From UBA7803 sp040219135 (GTDB taxonomy: Bacteria > Pseudomonadota > Gammaproteobacteria > Pseudomonadales > Azotimanducaceae), in assembly GCA_040219135.1 (NCBI GenBank), contig JAVJTA010000019.1, forward strand, positions 1-64,000: a stretch of 64,000 bases of DNA, in the 5' to 3' direction. The position numbers and the translations under genes are program-made. The notes beneath the pieces were generated by a model that saw nothing but the letters and a program-made list of their open reading frames with translations, was not told the origin of the DNA and ran no database searches. Shown piece by piece: positions 9,201-16,396 of the stretch (the stretch's first letter is position 1; the number at the start of each line of letters is the position of its first letter).

Positions 9201-9424
9201 CGGCGGCGCCAGAGGGCGACCGACAGCAGCGCGGCGGCGACCGGCAGCGCGTACAGACCCGCTCGAACGGCGGACAGCAGGGTGTCCGAGGGCACCAGTT
9301 CCATGACCAGCGCGGCGCCGCCGAGGGTCACCGCGAGCAGACCGCCGAGCATCAGCGCCGCGGTTCGCGCGCCCCAGCGCCAGCGCAGGCGCCGGCGCGC
9401 CGCATCCAGGTAGACCGGGAGCAT
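6206..9424 (-). CDS. DUF4175-like membrane protein with long coiled coil
   Basis: 1072 residues. Two N-terminal hydrophobic segments (about 25-50 and 65-85), another near 135-155, a periplasmic beta-rich part (about 180-460), then a long alanine/arginine/glutamate-rich coiled coil (about 500-960) and a low-complexity tail. This matches the DUF4175 proteins that accompany MoxR/DUF58/von Willebrand clusters; the function is unknown, perhaps a scaffold spanning the periplasm. The ATG overlaps the stop of the upstream gene by one base (TGATG at 9422-9426). A Gly/Asp/Asn-rich stretch (GDGNGDGDGVG) near residue 440 is encoded by a short hexamer repeat. It is the last gene of the operon. Confidence 0.75.
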   Translation of the reverse strand: MLPVYLDAARRRLRWRWGARTAALMLGGLLAVTLGGAALVMELVPSDTLLSAVRAGLYALPVAAALLSVALWRRRDRAVAELERRVPAFAGRLDTWHDGRRRNDATDLFVLLERQTAELAAAHPVDRAVPAREILVPALLALLLSVCLALLLAGSRPLQLAGQRLWTGELFAAAQPRILVSPGDVVVRRGSDVVINATVRGFRADAMTVHADFGGGWERAPMVELGADRYGFVLVGIGEGVDYYVADRGLSSGRFRIEVADLPEVLALETRYRFPEWTGLAERAGGPGDVMALPGTEVEVTAVADRALGETLLVVNDVARPMSVGSGTVEASRSARGAFAVSAPGRWHIAVRHEGELARISDSYLIELAEDSPPELAFVWPGHDRKATAIEEVALEFEARDDYGVTALTLRYAVNGGAWNELALGEGGHLLALENLRAGDGNGDGDGVGARALAPGDVISLYAEASDHTQSTRSALYFIDVRPFELRYRESQQMAGQGGAEGGGFDIAERQRDLLTATWNLINKQRGGAADPTAAERRALADEAEVLAALQRTLAEQVETLVARSAARGLGRDGETSEFVAELKRALEHMTPAAARLAERELEEAVPAEQRALTHLATAEASVRDVDVSLSRNDGRGTSSRSLSELMELEMDPERNRYEMPQQAALAEDAGQDADARWQRLEELAARQEQLARQSADAADSLPSRWEQARLRRELERLREALEAGRADRRSTDSAAPGESLERAIADVDRARRALDAPDGAEGRDQAAEALRRAADALRDSSRGELQARIAEAARRAGNLQADQGRVMEALEQLQEASLERAREGASLVRGDYAMQTFAEVKRRMQGDLAELRAELIDLSDAAGERSAQGARTLDRALDELDEVRVDERLAASASAFDLGQPLYVIGSESLVEDALERLGGRIAQAQRAFADDLAGVGTDPLAEVRELRRRVLEAGDDDGGFRRRALEAVAADLARMGGAGDAAGGGATMGAGLDRGLYTIRGTADENTEALRQLVLDRLDLLESALLSLDRAPVRAQQPRPSGRDSPAAARYFRTLSRGAQGDAGPNAENP

Positions 9425-11349
9425 CACGTGCCGACTCCGGCTCGACCCTGGTTGGCCATCACGGGTTCCAGCAGCGCCAGCAGCAGCAGCAGCGCCAGCA
9501 GCCACGGGGCCAGGGGCCAGGCCGGACCGGCGGATGCCGGCTGCGCTGCCGACGGCGGCGAGCCAGCGGTGGCCGCCGCCTGCCAGCGCGCCAGCAGCGC
9601 AGGGTCCGCCGGCTCCGGCTGCGACTCGCGCGGATCCGGGTTCACCGCCAGCAGTCGCTCCCGGTTGGGCGTGCGCAGCGTGTAGAGTCCGGGGCGAACC
9701 ACACGCAGGCTGCCGCCCGCCGCGCTGTCGCCGAGCGACAGCAGGCGAGCGCCGGCGCTGTCGAACAGCTGGGCGTTCGCGGCGCCGAGGGTCAGCGCTT
9801 CGCCGGCGATCGCTGACCTGGGCAGGTCTTCCTGAGCCAGATAGCTGAGGGCGGCGCCGATCAGGGCGACGAATACCGGGTCGGTGACCAGGGAACTCCA
9901 CTGCGGATCCAGCGCCGTGGTGAGCGCCAGTACCCGGCCGGCATCCACCGGATACTCGAGCAGCAGCGGCGTGCCGTCGTCGAGGGCGAGCAGCACGTTG
10001 TCCTGCTCCGCGTCGGCCACCAGATGGCGGTAAACCTGAACCTCGCGCCACGCCGCGGCCCCGCCGAGTGACGAATGGCGGAGGTCGATGCCGATCACGC
10101 TGCGCGGCCCGGCAGCAGCCGGATCCGCGAGCCGGTCGCCCAGCGCCGGGCCGTCGAACGGCAACGCGCCGCTGCGTCGGGTGCCCGTGCCAGCGCTCAA
10201 CAGCACGCCCCCGCCTGCGGCCAGGTGGCGTCGCAGCCGGCGCGCCTCGGGCGCGTCGAGGCCGCCGCCGTCGAGGGCGACCGCCACCGGACCCTGCAGC
10301 GCGGCCGGCCCGGGTCGAAAGCGCGGCGCCGCCGCCTGCACCGCGGCGTGCAGATAGTCGCTCTGGCGCTCTGCGCCCGCGGCGACATACACGGGCAGGT
10401 CGATCACCCCGGCGCCGGGCGCCACCACATGCAGCACGTCGTCGCCGTCGATCGCGTCCGCCGCATCGATCCGGGCGCGCAGCCAGCGGTCGGCGCCGCC
10501 GACCTGCGCAACGGCGAAGTCCACGCTGCGGCTCGCCCCCGCCGCGACCTCGAGCGTCGTCCGCTCGAGCTCACCCGCCGCGCTCTCGAGTACCAGCGTC
10601 AGGCGGCGCGGCACGTCCGCGTGGCTGCGCACCGTGGCGGTCAGCCTGCCGTCGTTCAGCGCGCCCGTCAGCGTCCAGTTGTCCCGGCGCGCGCGCAGCG
10701 GATGGAACTGCACCGGGAGGTCGTTGCCAGCGACCAGCGCGTTGAACCGGTCCGGCATCGCGCTCGCCTGAAAGTCGGAGATCAGGTGCACCTCCGCCGC
10801 CGCGTCGCTGACCCCGGCCACCAGGGTGGCGACCCTGCCCAGCAGACCGTCGAAGCCGAGCCGCGTAGCGGAGGCAGCGGCGCCCCTCACGGCCGCCGCG
10901 AGGGCATCGTGATCCGCCGTCGGGCCGGCCAGCAGCGCGAGTTCGGCTCCGGCGCCGATCACGGCGCCCTCGATCCCCGCCGGCAGATCGTCGATCAAGC
11001 CCAGCGCCCGGTCGCGTGCTTCGTCCATCACCGCGGCCATGGACAGCGACGTGTCCAGCACCAGCACCCGGGGGGCAACCGCCGGCGTCGCCGCGGCGGC
11101 GCCCGGCGCCCGCTCCAGCAGCGGCTGGGCAAAGGCGAAGGTCAATACCGCGAGCAGCAGCAGGCGCACGACCAGCAGCCACCGATAGCGCACGGTGCGG
11201 TGGCGCTGACGCGGTGCCTCGACCGGGCGCATGAGCAGCAGCGAGCTCACCAGCCGGGTCCGGGGATCGCGCGTCTCCAGACGATGCAGCCACCACGGCA
11301 ACGCCAGCGTGACCAGGCCGGCCAGGAACGCAGCCGCGACGAAACTCAC
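9424..11349 (-). CDS. BatA-type protein with von Willebrand A domain
   Basis: 641 residues from a GTG start overlapping the DUF58 stop (GTGA). The N-terminal BatA motif (LALPWWLHRLETRDP) lies between two hydrophobic helices (about 1-20, 56-76). A von Willebrand A domain follows with the metal site DTSLS near residue 99, then a beta-rich region and a GATase-like fold (about 300-480), and a C-terminal membrane helix (about 610-632). It is anchored in the inner membrane with the A domain probably facing the periplasm. In Bat systems such proteins bind partners through metal-dependent A domains and are remodelled by the MoxR ATPase. Confidence 0.82.
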   Translation of the reverse strand: MSFVAAAFLAGLVTLALPWWLHRLETRDPRTRLVSSLLLMRPVEAPRQRHRTVRYRWLLVVRLLLLAVLTFAFAQPLLERAPGAAAATPAVAPRVLVLDTSLSMAAVMDEARDRALGLIDDLPAGIEGAVIGAGAELALLAGPTADHDALAAAVRGAAASATRLGFDGLLGRVATLVAGVSDAAAEVHLISDFQASAMPDRFNALVAGNDLPVQFHPLRARRDNWTLTGALNDGRLTATVRSHADVPRRLTLVLESAAGELERTTLEVAAGASRSVDFAVAQVGGADRWLRARIDAADAIDGDDVLHVVAPGAGVIDLPVYVAAGAERQSDYLHAAVQAAAPRFRPGPAALQGPVAVALDGGGLDAPEARRLRRHLAAGGGVLLSAGTGTRRSGALPFDGPALGDRLADPAAAGPRSVIGIDLRHSSLGGAAAWREVQVYRHLVADAEQDNVLLALDDGTPLLLEYPVDAGRVLALTTALDPQWSSLVTDPVFVALIGAALSYLAQEDLPRSAIAGEALTLGAANAQLFDSAGARLLSLGDSAAGGSLRVVRPGLYTLRTPNRERLLAVNPDPRESQPEPADPALLARWQAAATAGSPPSAAQPASAGPAWPLAPWLLALLLLLALLEPVMANQGRAGVGT

Positions 11350-12245
11350 GGGTGTCGCTCCCGGAAGCGCAGGTACTCCGCCAGGGACTGGTCCAGCGGC
11401 TCGTCGCTGCTCATCAGCCGATGGTGGCCACCGGCGCCGAGCACCGCGTGGCGGATCTGGGCAACGTGTTCGGCGAGGCGCTGCGGATAGTCGCGGGCGA
11501 GATCACCCGCGGACACGGTCAGCGTGACCCCGGTCTCGACGTCTTCGAGGGTGGTTCCGCCTGCCGCGCTCGGCTGACGCTCCGCCGGATCGAGGATCTG
11601 AAACACCAGCAGGTCGTGGCCCCGGGCAGCCAGCGCGCGCAGACCGGCGCCGAGTTCCTCCGGCGCGCAGAAGCAGTCCGACAGCAGCACCGTCAGACCA
11701 CGCTTGCCGAGGCGTCCGGCGGCATGTTCGAACAACGCCGACCAGTGGGTACCGCCCGCCGCGCGCAGGCCGTCGAGGTCGTGGTAGAGGGCCTGGATCG
11801 CCCGCGCACGCGCCGCCGGCGGCCGCTGGACGTGCACCTCGCCGGCGAAGGCGCTCAACCCCACCGCATCGTGCTGGCGCGCGGCCACGTGGATCAGCGC
11901 CGCGGCGAGAAAGCGCGCGTAATCGAGTTTGCTCACCGCGCCCGGACTCGCTGGTACGCCCATGGAGGCACTGGTGTCCACCAGCACCGTGAGCCGCGTG
12001 TTGGTGGTGCCGAAGAAACGCTTGACGTAGGTACGATCGGCGCGCGCAAAGACGTTCCAGTCGATGAACCGCGGATCGTCGCCGGGGGTGTAGGCGCGGT
12101 ACTCGGCAAACTCCTGGCTGAAGCCGAAGCGCGGCGAGCGGTGCAGACCGATCAGCGCCCCTTCCACCACCACGCGGGCCAGCAGCTCCAGGTTCGCGAG
12201 GCCCGCCAGGGTCTGCGGCGAGATCAGGCGCGCGGCGGCGCTCAC
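11346..12245 (-). CDS. DUF58 domain protein (von Willebrand A-like)
   Basis: 299 residues, GTG start overlapping the MoxR stop (GTGA). It shows the DUF58 signature (FSQEFAEYRAYTPGDDPRFI followed by DWNVFARADRTYVKRF) and a metal-ion site DTSAS near residue 92, so it is a soluble A-domain protein. DUF58 proteins are nearly always encoded next to MoxR ATPases and are thought to be their adaptor or substrate. Here it lies between the ATPase and the BatA-type membrane protein, the usual order. Confidence 0.9.
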   Translation of the reverse strand: MSAAARLISPQTLAGLANLELLARVVVEGALIGLHRSPRFGFSQEFAEYRAYTPGDDPRFIDWNVFARADRTYVKRFFGTTNTRLTVLVDTSASMGVPASPGAVSKLDYARFLAAALIHVAARQHDAVGLSAFAGEVHVQRPPAARARAIQALYHDLDGLRAAGGTHWSALFEHAAGRLGKRGLTVLLSDCFCAPEELGAGLRALAARGHDLLVFQILDPAERQPSAAGGTTLEDVETGVTLTVSAGDLARDYPQRLAEHVAQIRHAVLGAGGHHRLMSSDEPLDQSLAEYLRFRERHP

Positions 12246-13282
12246 GCCGGCACCTGCTCGACGACGGCGGCGACGACGTCGTCCACCTGGATGCCGTCGG
12301 ACTCCGCCAGGTAGTTCAGCTGCAGACGGTGGCGCAGCACCGGGGCCGCAAACGCCCGGACGTCGTCCGCCGTGACGTGGTAGCGGCCCTGCAGCAACGC
12401 CCGCGCCCGGCCGGCCAGGGACAGGAAGATCGCGGCGCGCACCGACGCGCCGTAGGTCAGATAGCGACGCACCGGCTCCGGCGCCTCCGGCGCCTCCGGC
12501 CGCGTCGCGCGGACCAGCGCCACCGCGTAGCGGTTCACCGCATCGGCGATGGGCACCTGGCGCACCAGATGCTGAAACTCGAGCAGCGCGGCGGCATCGG
12601 TGCAGGCGGCCACGACGGGCAGACTCATCCCCAGAGTGTTGCGCTCCACCACCGCGACCTCCTGATCGGCGTCGAGGTAGTCGAGCAGGACGTTGAACAC
12701 GAAGCGGTCGAGCTGGGCCTCCGGCAGTGGATACGTCCCCTCCAGTTCGATTGGATTCTGGGTGGCGAGCACCACGAACGGCGCCGGCAGCAGATGGGTC
12801 TGTCCGCGGATGGTGACGCGGGCTTCCTGCATGGCCTCGAGCAGCGCCAACTGCGTCTTCGGCGGGGTGCGATTGATTTCGTCGGCGAGCAGGACGTTGC
12901 CGAAAACGGGACCCGGCACGAAATGCCAGCGGCGCTCACCGCTCACCGGGTCCACGTCGATGACGTCGGTGCCGGTGACGTCCGCGGGCATCAGGTCCGG
13001 CGTGAACTGGATGCGTTTAAAGTCGAGGCCGAGCGCCTCGGCGAGACTCTTCACCATCAGCGTCTTGGCGGTTCCCGGCAGGCCGGTGACCAGGCAGTGG
13101 CCGCCCACCAGCACGGTGATCAGAAGCTGCTCGAGAACCGCGTCCTGACCGACGATGATCTTCGCCATCTCCGCGCGGATACGTGCCACGGTGTCGGTGA
13201 AGCGCCCGACCAGCGCTTCGGTGGCCGCGCGGTCGCCGGCGCGGCCGGCGGCGGCGTCGATGTCATTCGTGGGGTCGTTCAT
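12242..13282 (-). CDS. MoxR-family AAA+ ATPase
   Basis: About 346 residues from the ATG at 13282; an ATG at 13297 would add five. Walker A GLPGTAKT, Walker B VLLADEINR with PPKTQLALLEAMQE, sensor 1 VLATQNPIELEGTYPLPEAQ and the arginine-containing C-terminal lid (RRYLTYGASVRA) are intact. MoxR ATPases act as chaperones that activate or assemble von Willebrand proteins. The start lies inside the preceding TPR-peptidase gene (20-base overlap), so expression is coupled. No convincing Shine-Dalgarno distinguishes the two starts. Confidence 0.93.
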   Translation of the reverse strand: MNDPTNDIDAAAGRAGDRAATEALVGRFTDTVARIRAEMAKIIVGQDAVLEQLLITVLVGGHCLVTGLPGTAKTLMVKSLAEALGLDFKRIQFTPDLMPADVTGTDVIDVDPVSGERRWHFVPGPVFGNVLLADEINRTPPKTQLALLEAMQEARVTIRGQTHLLPAPFVVLATQNPIELEGTYPLPEAQLDRFVFNVLLDYLDADQEVAVVERNTLGMSLPVVAACTDAAALLEFQHLVRQVPIADAVNRYAVALVRATRPEAPEAPEPVRRYLTYGASVRAAIFLSLAGRARALLQGRYHVTADDVRAFAAPVLRHRLQLNYLAESDGIQVDDVVAAVVEQVPA

Positions 13283-15512
13283 CCGGTGCGGTTCCATTCA
13301 GAGTGAGCAGCAGATCCAGAGCCGGACCGTAGGTGGGCGCGATCTCCAGCGCCTGCAGCAGGGCGCGCCGCGCTTCCTCGATCCGGTTCAGACGGTAGTA
13401 GGTGTCGGCAAGGCGCAGCTGCGCGCCGGCGCGGTCGTGGGGCTCGAGCTCGACGGCAACGCTCACGTGTTCGAGGGCCTCGGCGTAGCGTCCGGCCGCG
13501 GCGAGCCGCTCACCGAGGCGTGCGCGCAGCGCGCCGTCGAGCGGCCGGGTGCGGGCGTGCGCCTCGAGGACGGCGATCTCTTCGCGCGGCCGGCCCTGCG
13601 CGGCGTGCCGATCGGCCAGCCGATCGAGGGCCCAGGGATCGCGCCCGCCGCGGGCGAAATAGTCTGCCAGCGTCGCGTCCAGCACCGCCGGATCGTCGAG
13701 TCCGGCCGCCCCCCGGGCGAGCGGCAGGTAGGCGCTGTCCGGCTGCACGTAGTCCGGATACAGCGCGACGGCCCGGCGCCCGGCGTCCATGGCCGACTGC
13801 CAGTCCTTCCGCTCGGCAGCCTCGTGAGCCGCACGCAGCGCCTCCCGAAACGGCTCGAGCGCCGCGAGGATGCCGCCGAAGCGTTCGCCGAGATAGCTGC
13901 GAAACTGACGGTCCAACGCGTCCGGTGCGATGCCGAGGCCCGTGCGGATCGCCTCGACGCTGTTCCCGCCGGTGGCATACACGGCCAGCATGTCGGCGAG
14001 TCCGGAGTCGAAACGGGCATCGATGAGGCTGCACAGCAGCCCCGCCTGCACGTAGGAGATTCCCACCTGCTGCGGGAACTGCGGCCGCAGAAATCCCTCG
14101 TCCAGATCCGCCACCGGCAGCAGCCGGTCTTCGGCCAGTGCCTCGAGAAAGCTGAGCGGAACCGAACGATTCGGCGTCGGACCGTGGCGCCACTCCTCCA
14201 TGACGCTGACGCCCTCGGAGAACCAGCGCGACACCCGATTGCCGGTCGCACCCAGTGTGTACACGTGGGCGAGTTCGTGCCACAGCGCGCTGGCCCAGTC
14301 GAAGCCGTCCTCGATGCCCTTCGCCGCCGGACCGTCCATTACCACGACGTCGCCGAAGGTGGCGCCGAGGATGCCGAGCCCCGGCAGCCCGGCGGTGCGT
14401 ACCGCGAAGTCGTCATGGTGCTCGTAGAGCTCCACGACCACCGGCCCGGCGGGCGTGTAGCCGTAGCGCGCGGCCATGTCTGCGCCCGCGCGGCGTGCCA
14501 GACGGACCACGTAGGGCGTCAGGGCGGGCGCCTGAGCGCGCGGCGCCCGCACCAGCAGGCCGGGCTCGCGCACCACGGCGAAGTCGTCATCGAGCAGGTC
14601 CAGCAGGCGCAGGCTGTTCACCGTGAGCGGATTGTAGGGATCTCCGGCGTAGGCGCGTTCGAGATTCCGGCGGGCGTCCGCCGGCCGCTCGACGCGCAGC
14701 AGGTTGATGCCGAGCTCGGCTCGAGCCAGCCAGTCGTCCGGCTCCACCGTCAGCGCCCGCTCGTAGCTGGCAACCGCCTCGCGGTAGCGACGATTGATCA
14801 CGAATTGACGGGCGGCCACGGCATGCACGGCGCCGAAGCGCGGGTTCAGCGCCAGCGCGCGTTCGACCCAGGGACTCGGCTCGACTCCCGCCAGCGCATC
14901 CGCCGCGGCGAGCAGCGCGAAGGCATCGAGCCGCTCCCAGCCGCCGAGGCCAGCGTCGAGCAGACGCGTCAGGTCCTCGCGTACCGTGTCCACCTCACCG
15001 AGTTCGAGGCGCATGCGGGCGAGCATCAGGTGTGCCTCCGGATGATCCGGACGCCGGCGCAGCACTCGCGCCAGGTGGCTGCGGACGCCGGATTCGAAAC
15101 GGCCGAGGGACAGCTGTGCCATGCCGAGCAGTGCCTGCTCGTTGTCGGCGTCGCGTTCCAGGGCTTCGCGGAACAGCGCTTCGGCGTCCGCTTCCTGATG
15201 CGCGTCGATGAACAGGCGCCCCCAGCGCGCGCGCAGCCCGGCATCGTCCGGCGTCCGGGACAGCGCGCTGCGGAATGCGGCGTTGGCGCCGGCCAGATCA
15301 CCGGCGCGCCACAGCGCTTCGGCGCGAAGCGCATCGTCTCCGGCACGCCGAGCCTCGGCGCGATAGCACGCGTCGGCCTCGGGGTCGCCGCGCAGCGCGG
15401 CCGCGTCGCACCCGAGCGGCGGGCCACCGGACGCAGCGGCCAACGCCGCGACTCGTGCCGGCGCCAGCGCCGCGACGAGCAGAACCACCCGGATGAACGC
15501 CGTGCCGCTCAC
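13263..15512 (-). CDS. Exported TPR protein with a gluzincin (HExxH) peptidase domain
   Basis: 749 residues from a GTG start overlapping the upstream stop (GTGA). A signal peptide (about 1-24) is followed by TPR-like helical repeats (about 50-310). A peptidase-MA-type domain with WHELAHVYTLG and RWFSEGVSVMEEW (HExxH plus downstream glutamate, the gluzincin zinc site) lies near residues 415-445, and more TPRs follow to the end. This suggests a periplasmic metallopeptidase that recognises proteins through TPRs. The substrate is unknown; the neighbouring von Willebrand and caspase-fold proteins are candidate partners. Such TPR-gluzincin proteins often lack experimental characterisation. Confidence 0.8.
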   Translation of the reverse strand: MSGTAFIRVVLLVAALAPARVAALAAASGGPPLGCDAAALRGDPEADACYRAEARRAGDDALRAEALWRAGDLAGANAAFRSALSRTPDDAGLRARWGRLFIDAHQEADAEALFREALERDADNEQALLGMAQLSLGRFESGVRSHLARVLRRRPDHPEAHLMLARMRLELGEVDTVREDLTRLLDAGLGGWERLDAFALLAAADALAGVEPSPWVERALALNPRFGAVHAVAARQFVINRRYREAVASYERALTVEPDDWLARAELGINLLRVERPADARRNLERAYAGDPYNPLTVNSLRLLDLLDDDFAVVREPGLLVRAPRAQAPALTPYVVRLARRAGADMAARYGYTPAGPVVVELYEHHDDFAVRTAGLPGLGILGATFGDVVVMDGPAAKGIEDGFDWASALWHELAHVYTLGATGNRVSRWFSEGVSVMEEWRHGPTPNRSVPLSFLEALAEDRLLPVADLDEGFLRPQFPQQVGISYVQAGLLCSLIDARFDSGLADMLAVYATGGNSVEAIRTGLGIAPDALDRQFRSYLGERFGGILAALEPFREALRAAHEAAERKDWQSAMDAGRRAVALYPDYVQPDSAYLPLARGAAGLDDPAVLDATLADYFARGGRDPWALDRLADRHAAQGRPREEIAVLEAHARTRPLDGALRARLGERLAAAGRYAEALEHVSVAVELEPHDRAGAQLRLADTYYRLNRIEEARRALLQALEIAPTYGPALDLLLTLNGTAPDERPHE

Positions 15513-16396
15513 GGTACGTCGCCACGCCGCGCCAGCGCGAGTTCGATCAGCAGGCGCTGCAGCTCGGCGTAGTAGCTGTCGCTGTCGCGGCTGTCCTTGT
15601 CGGCGCGCAGCGCCTCGATGGCCGCCTGCAGCTCGGCGATCCGCCCGGCGCCGGCACCGCCGCCGGCGGCGAACGCCGGCGCCGCGTCGAGCCGCGCCAG
15701 CCGCGCGGTCGCACGCGGACCTGCACTGAGCGGATGCTCGGTGGCCATGCTGCCGGCCGTCGCATAGTGAACGCCGACCCGATTTTCGGCATAGGCGAAC
15801 GCCTCCTCCGCCGACACGTAGCCGTCCTTGTCAAGATCGGCGCCGGAGTCGGCGAGAGCCGCAGCGAAGTGCTCGGCAAAGACGCTGGCGTTGTTCTCGG
15901 CGCCGCTGCGGGTGGCGGTCATGACCGTGCGCTGCGGCTGCGCCAGCAGGGGCTGCAGCGCGCCGCTGGCGCTGGTCGCCGCGACCACCAGCTGACGTTG
16001 CACCGGCCACGCGTCGAGCCAGCGCGCCAGGTCTTCGCCGGTGGGATCGGGACCGGGGACGTTGAAGCGGTAGTGCCGGTCGTCGTAGCTGCCGTGGCCG
16101 ATCAGCACCAGCAGCAGCGTGTCGCCCGCCTCCGCCCGTGCGCCCAAGGCCGCCAGCTCGTCGGCGCAGCGGTCGCGCCCGGCCATCCCGCCGAGCAGCA
16201 ACGTGACGTCGCCGCTCAGCGCGCGCAGCCCGTCGGCCACGGTCCTGGCCTGATGCTGAAAGGCGCTCTCGTAGGCATCGCTGCCACCGAGTCCGGCGAC
16301 CACCAGCGCGCGCGTGTCCGCGGCAACCGCGCCCGCGGCAGACAGCACCATGGCCGGCCACAGGGCGAGCCACACGCTCTGTCGAAGCGGCCGCAT
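15509..16396 (-). CDS. Exported caspase/legumain-fold protein with EF-hand, catalytic Cys replaced by Ser
   Basis: 295 residues from the ATG at 16396, which overlaps the upstream stop by one base (TGATG); signal peptide about 1-26 (ends AGAVAA). The body resembles C13/C14 clan CD folds: LVVAGLGGSDAYE at the first strand, LLVLIGHGSYDDRHY (His-Gly of the dyad), then LVVAATSASGALQPL where peptidases have a Cys before the second Gly. A single EF-hand loop DLDKDGYVSAEE and a coiled C-terminal helix follow. The Ser at the nucleophile position suggests a non-protease or altered activity. It lies between the large von Willebrand protein and the TPR-metallopeptidase. Confidence 0.72.
   Translation of the reverse strand: MRPLRQSVWLALWPAMVLSAAGAVAADTRALVVAGLGGSDAYESAFQHQARTVADGLRALSGDVTLLLGGMAGRDRCADELAALGARAEAGDTLLLVLIGHGSYDDRHYRFNVPGPDPTGEDLARWLDAWPVQRQLVVAATSASGALQPLLAQPQRTVMTATRSGAENNASVFAEHFAAALADSGADLDKDGYVSAEEAFAYAENRVGVHYATAGSMATEHPLSAGPRATARLARLDAAPAFAAGGGAGAGRIAELQAAIEALRADKDSRDSDSYYAELQRLLIELALARRGDVP

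Noticed and set aside
6206..10051. 1281-residue open frame including the DUF4175-like gene
   Set aside because: The first 209 codons are an antisense-type shadow of the BatA-like gene in another frame; the ATG at 9424 gives the expected membrane N-terminus.
13155..15572. 805-codon plus-strand open frame opposite the TPR-peptidase gene
   Set aside because: High-GC antisense shadow with arginine/glutamine-rich nonsense and no domains; the minus strand has HExxH and TPRs.
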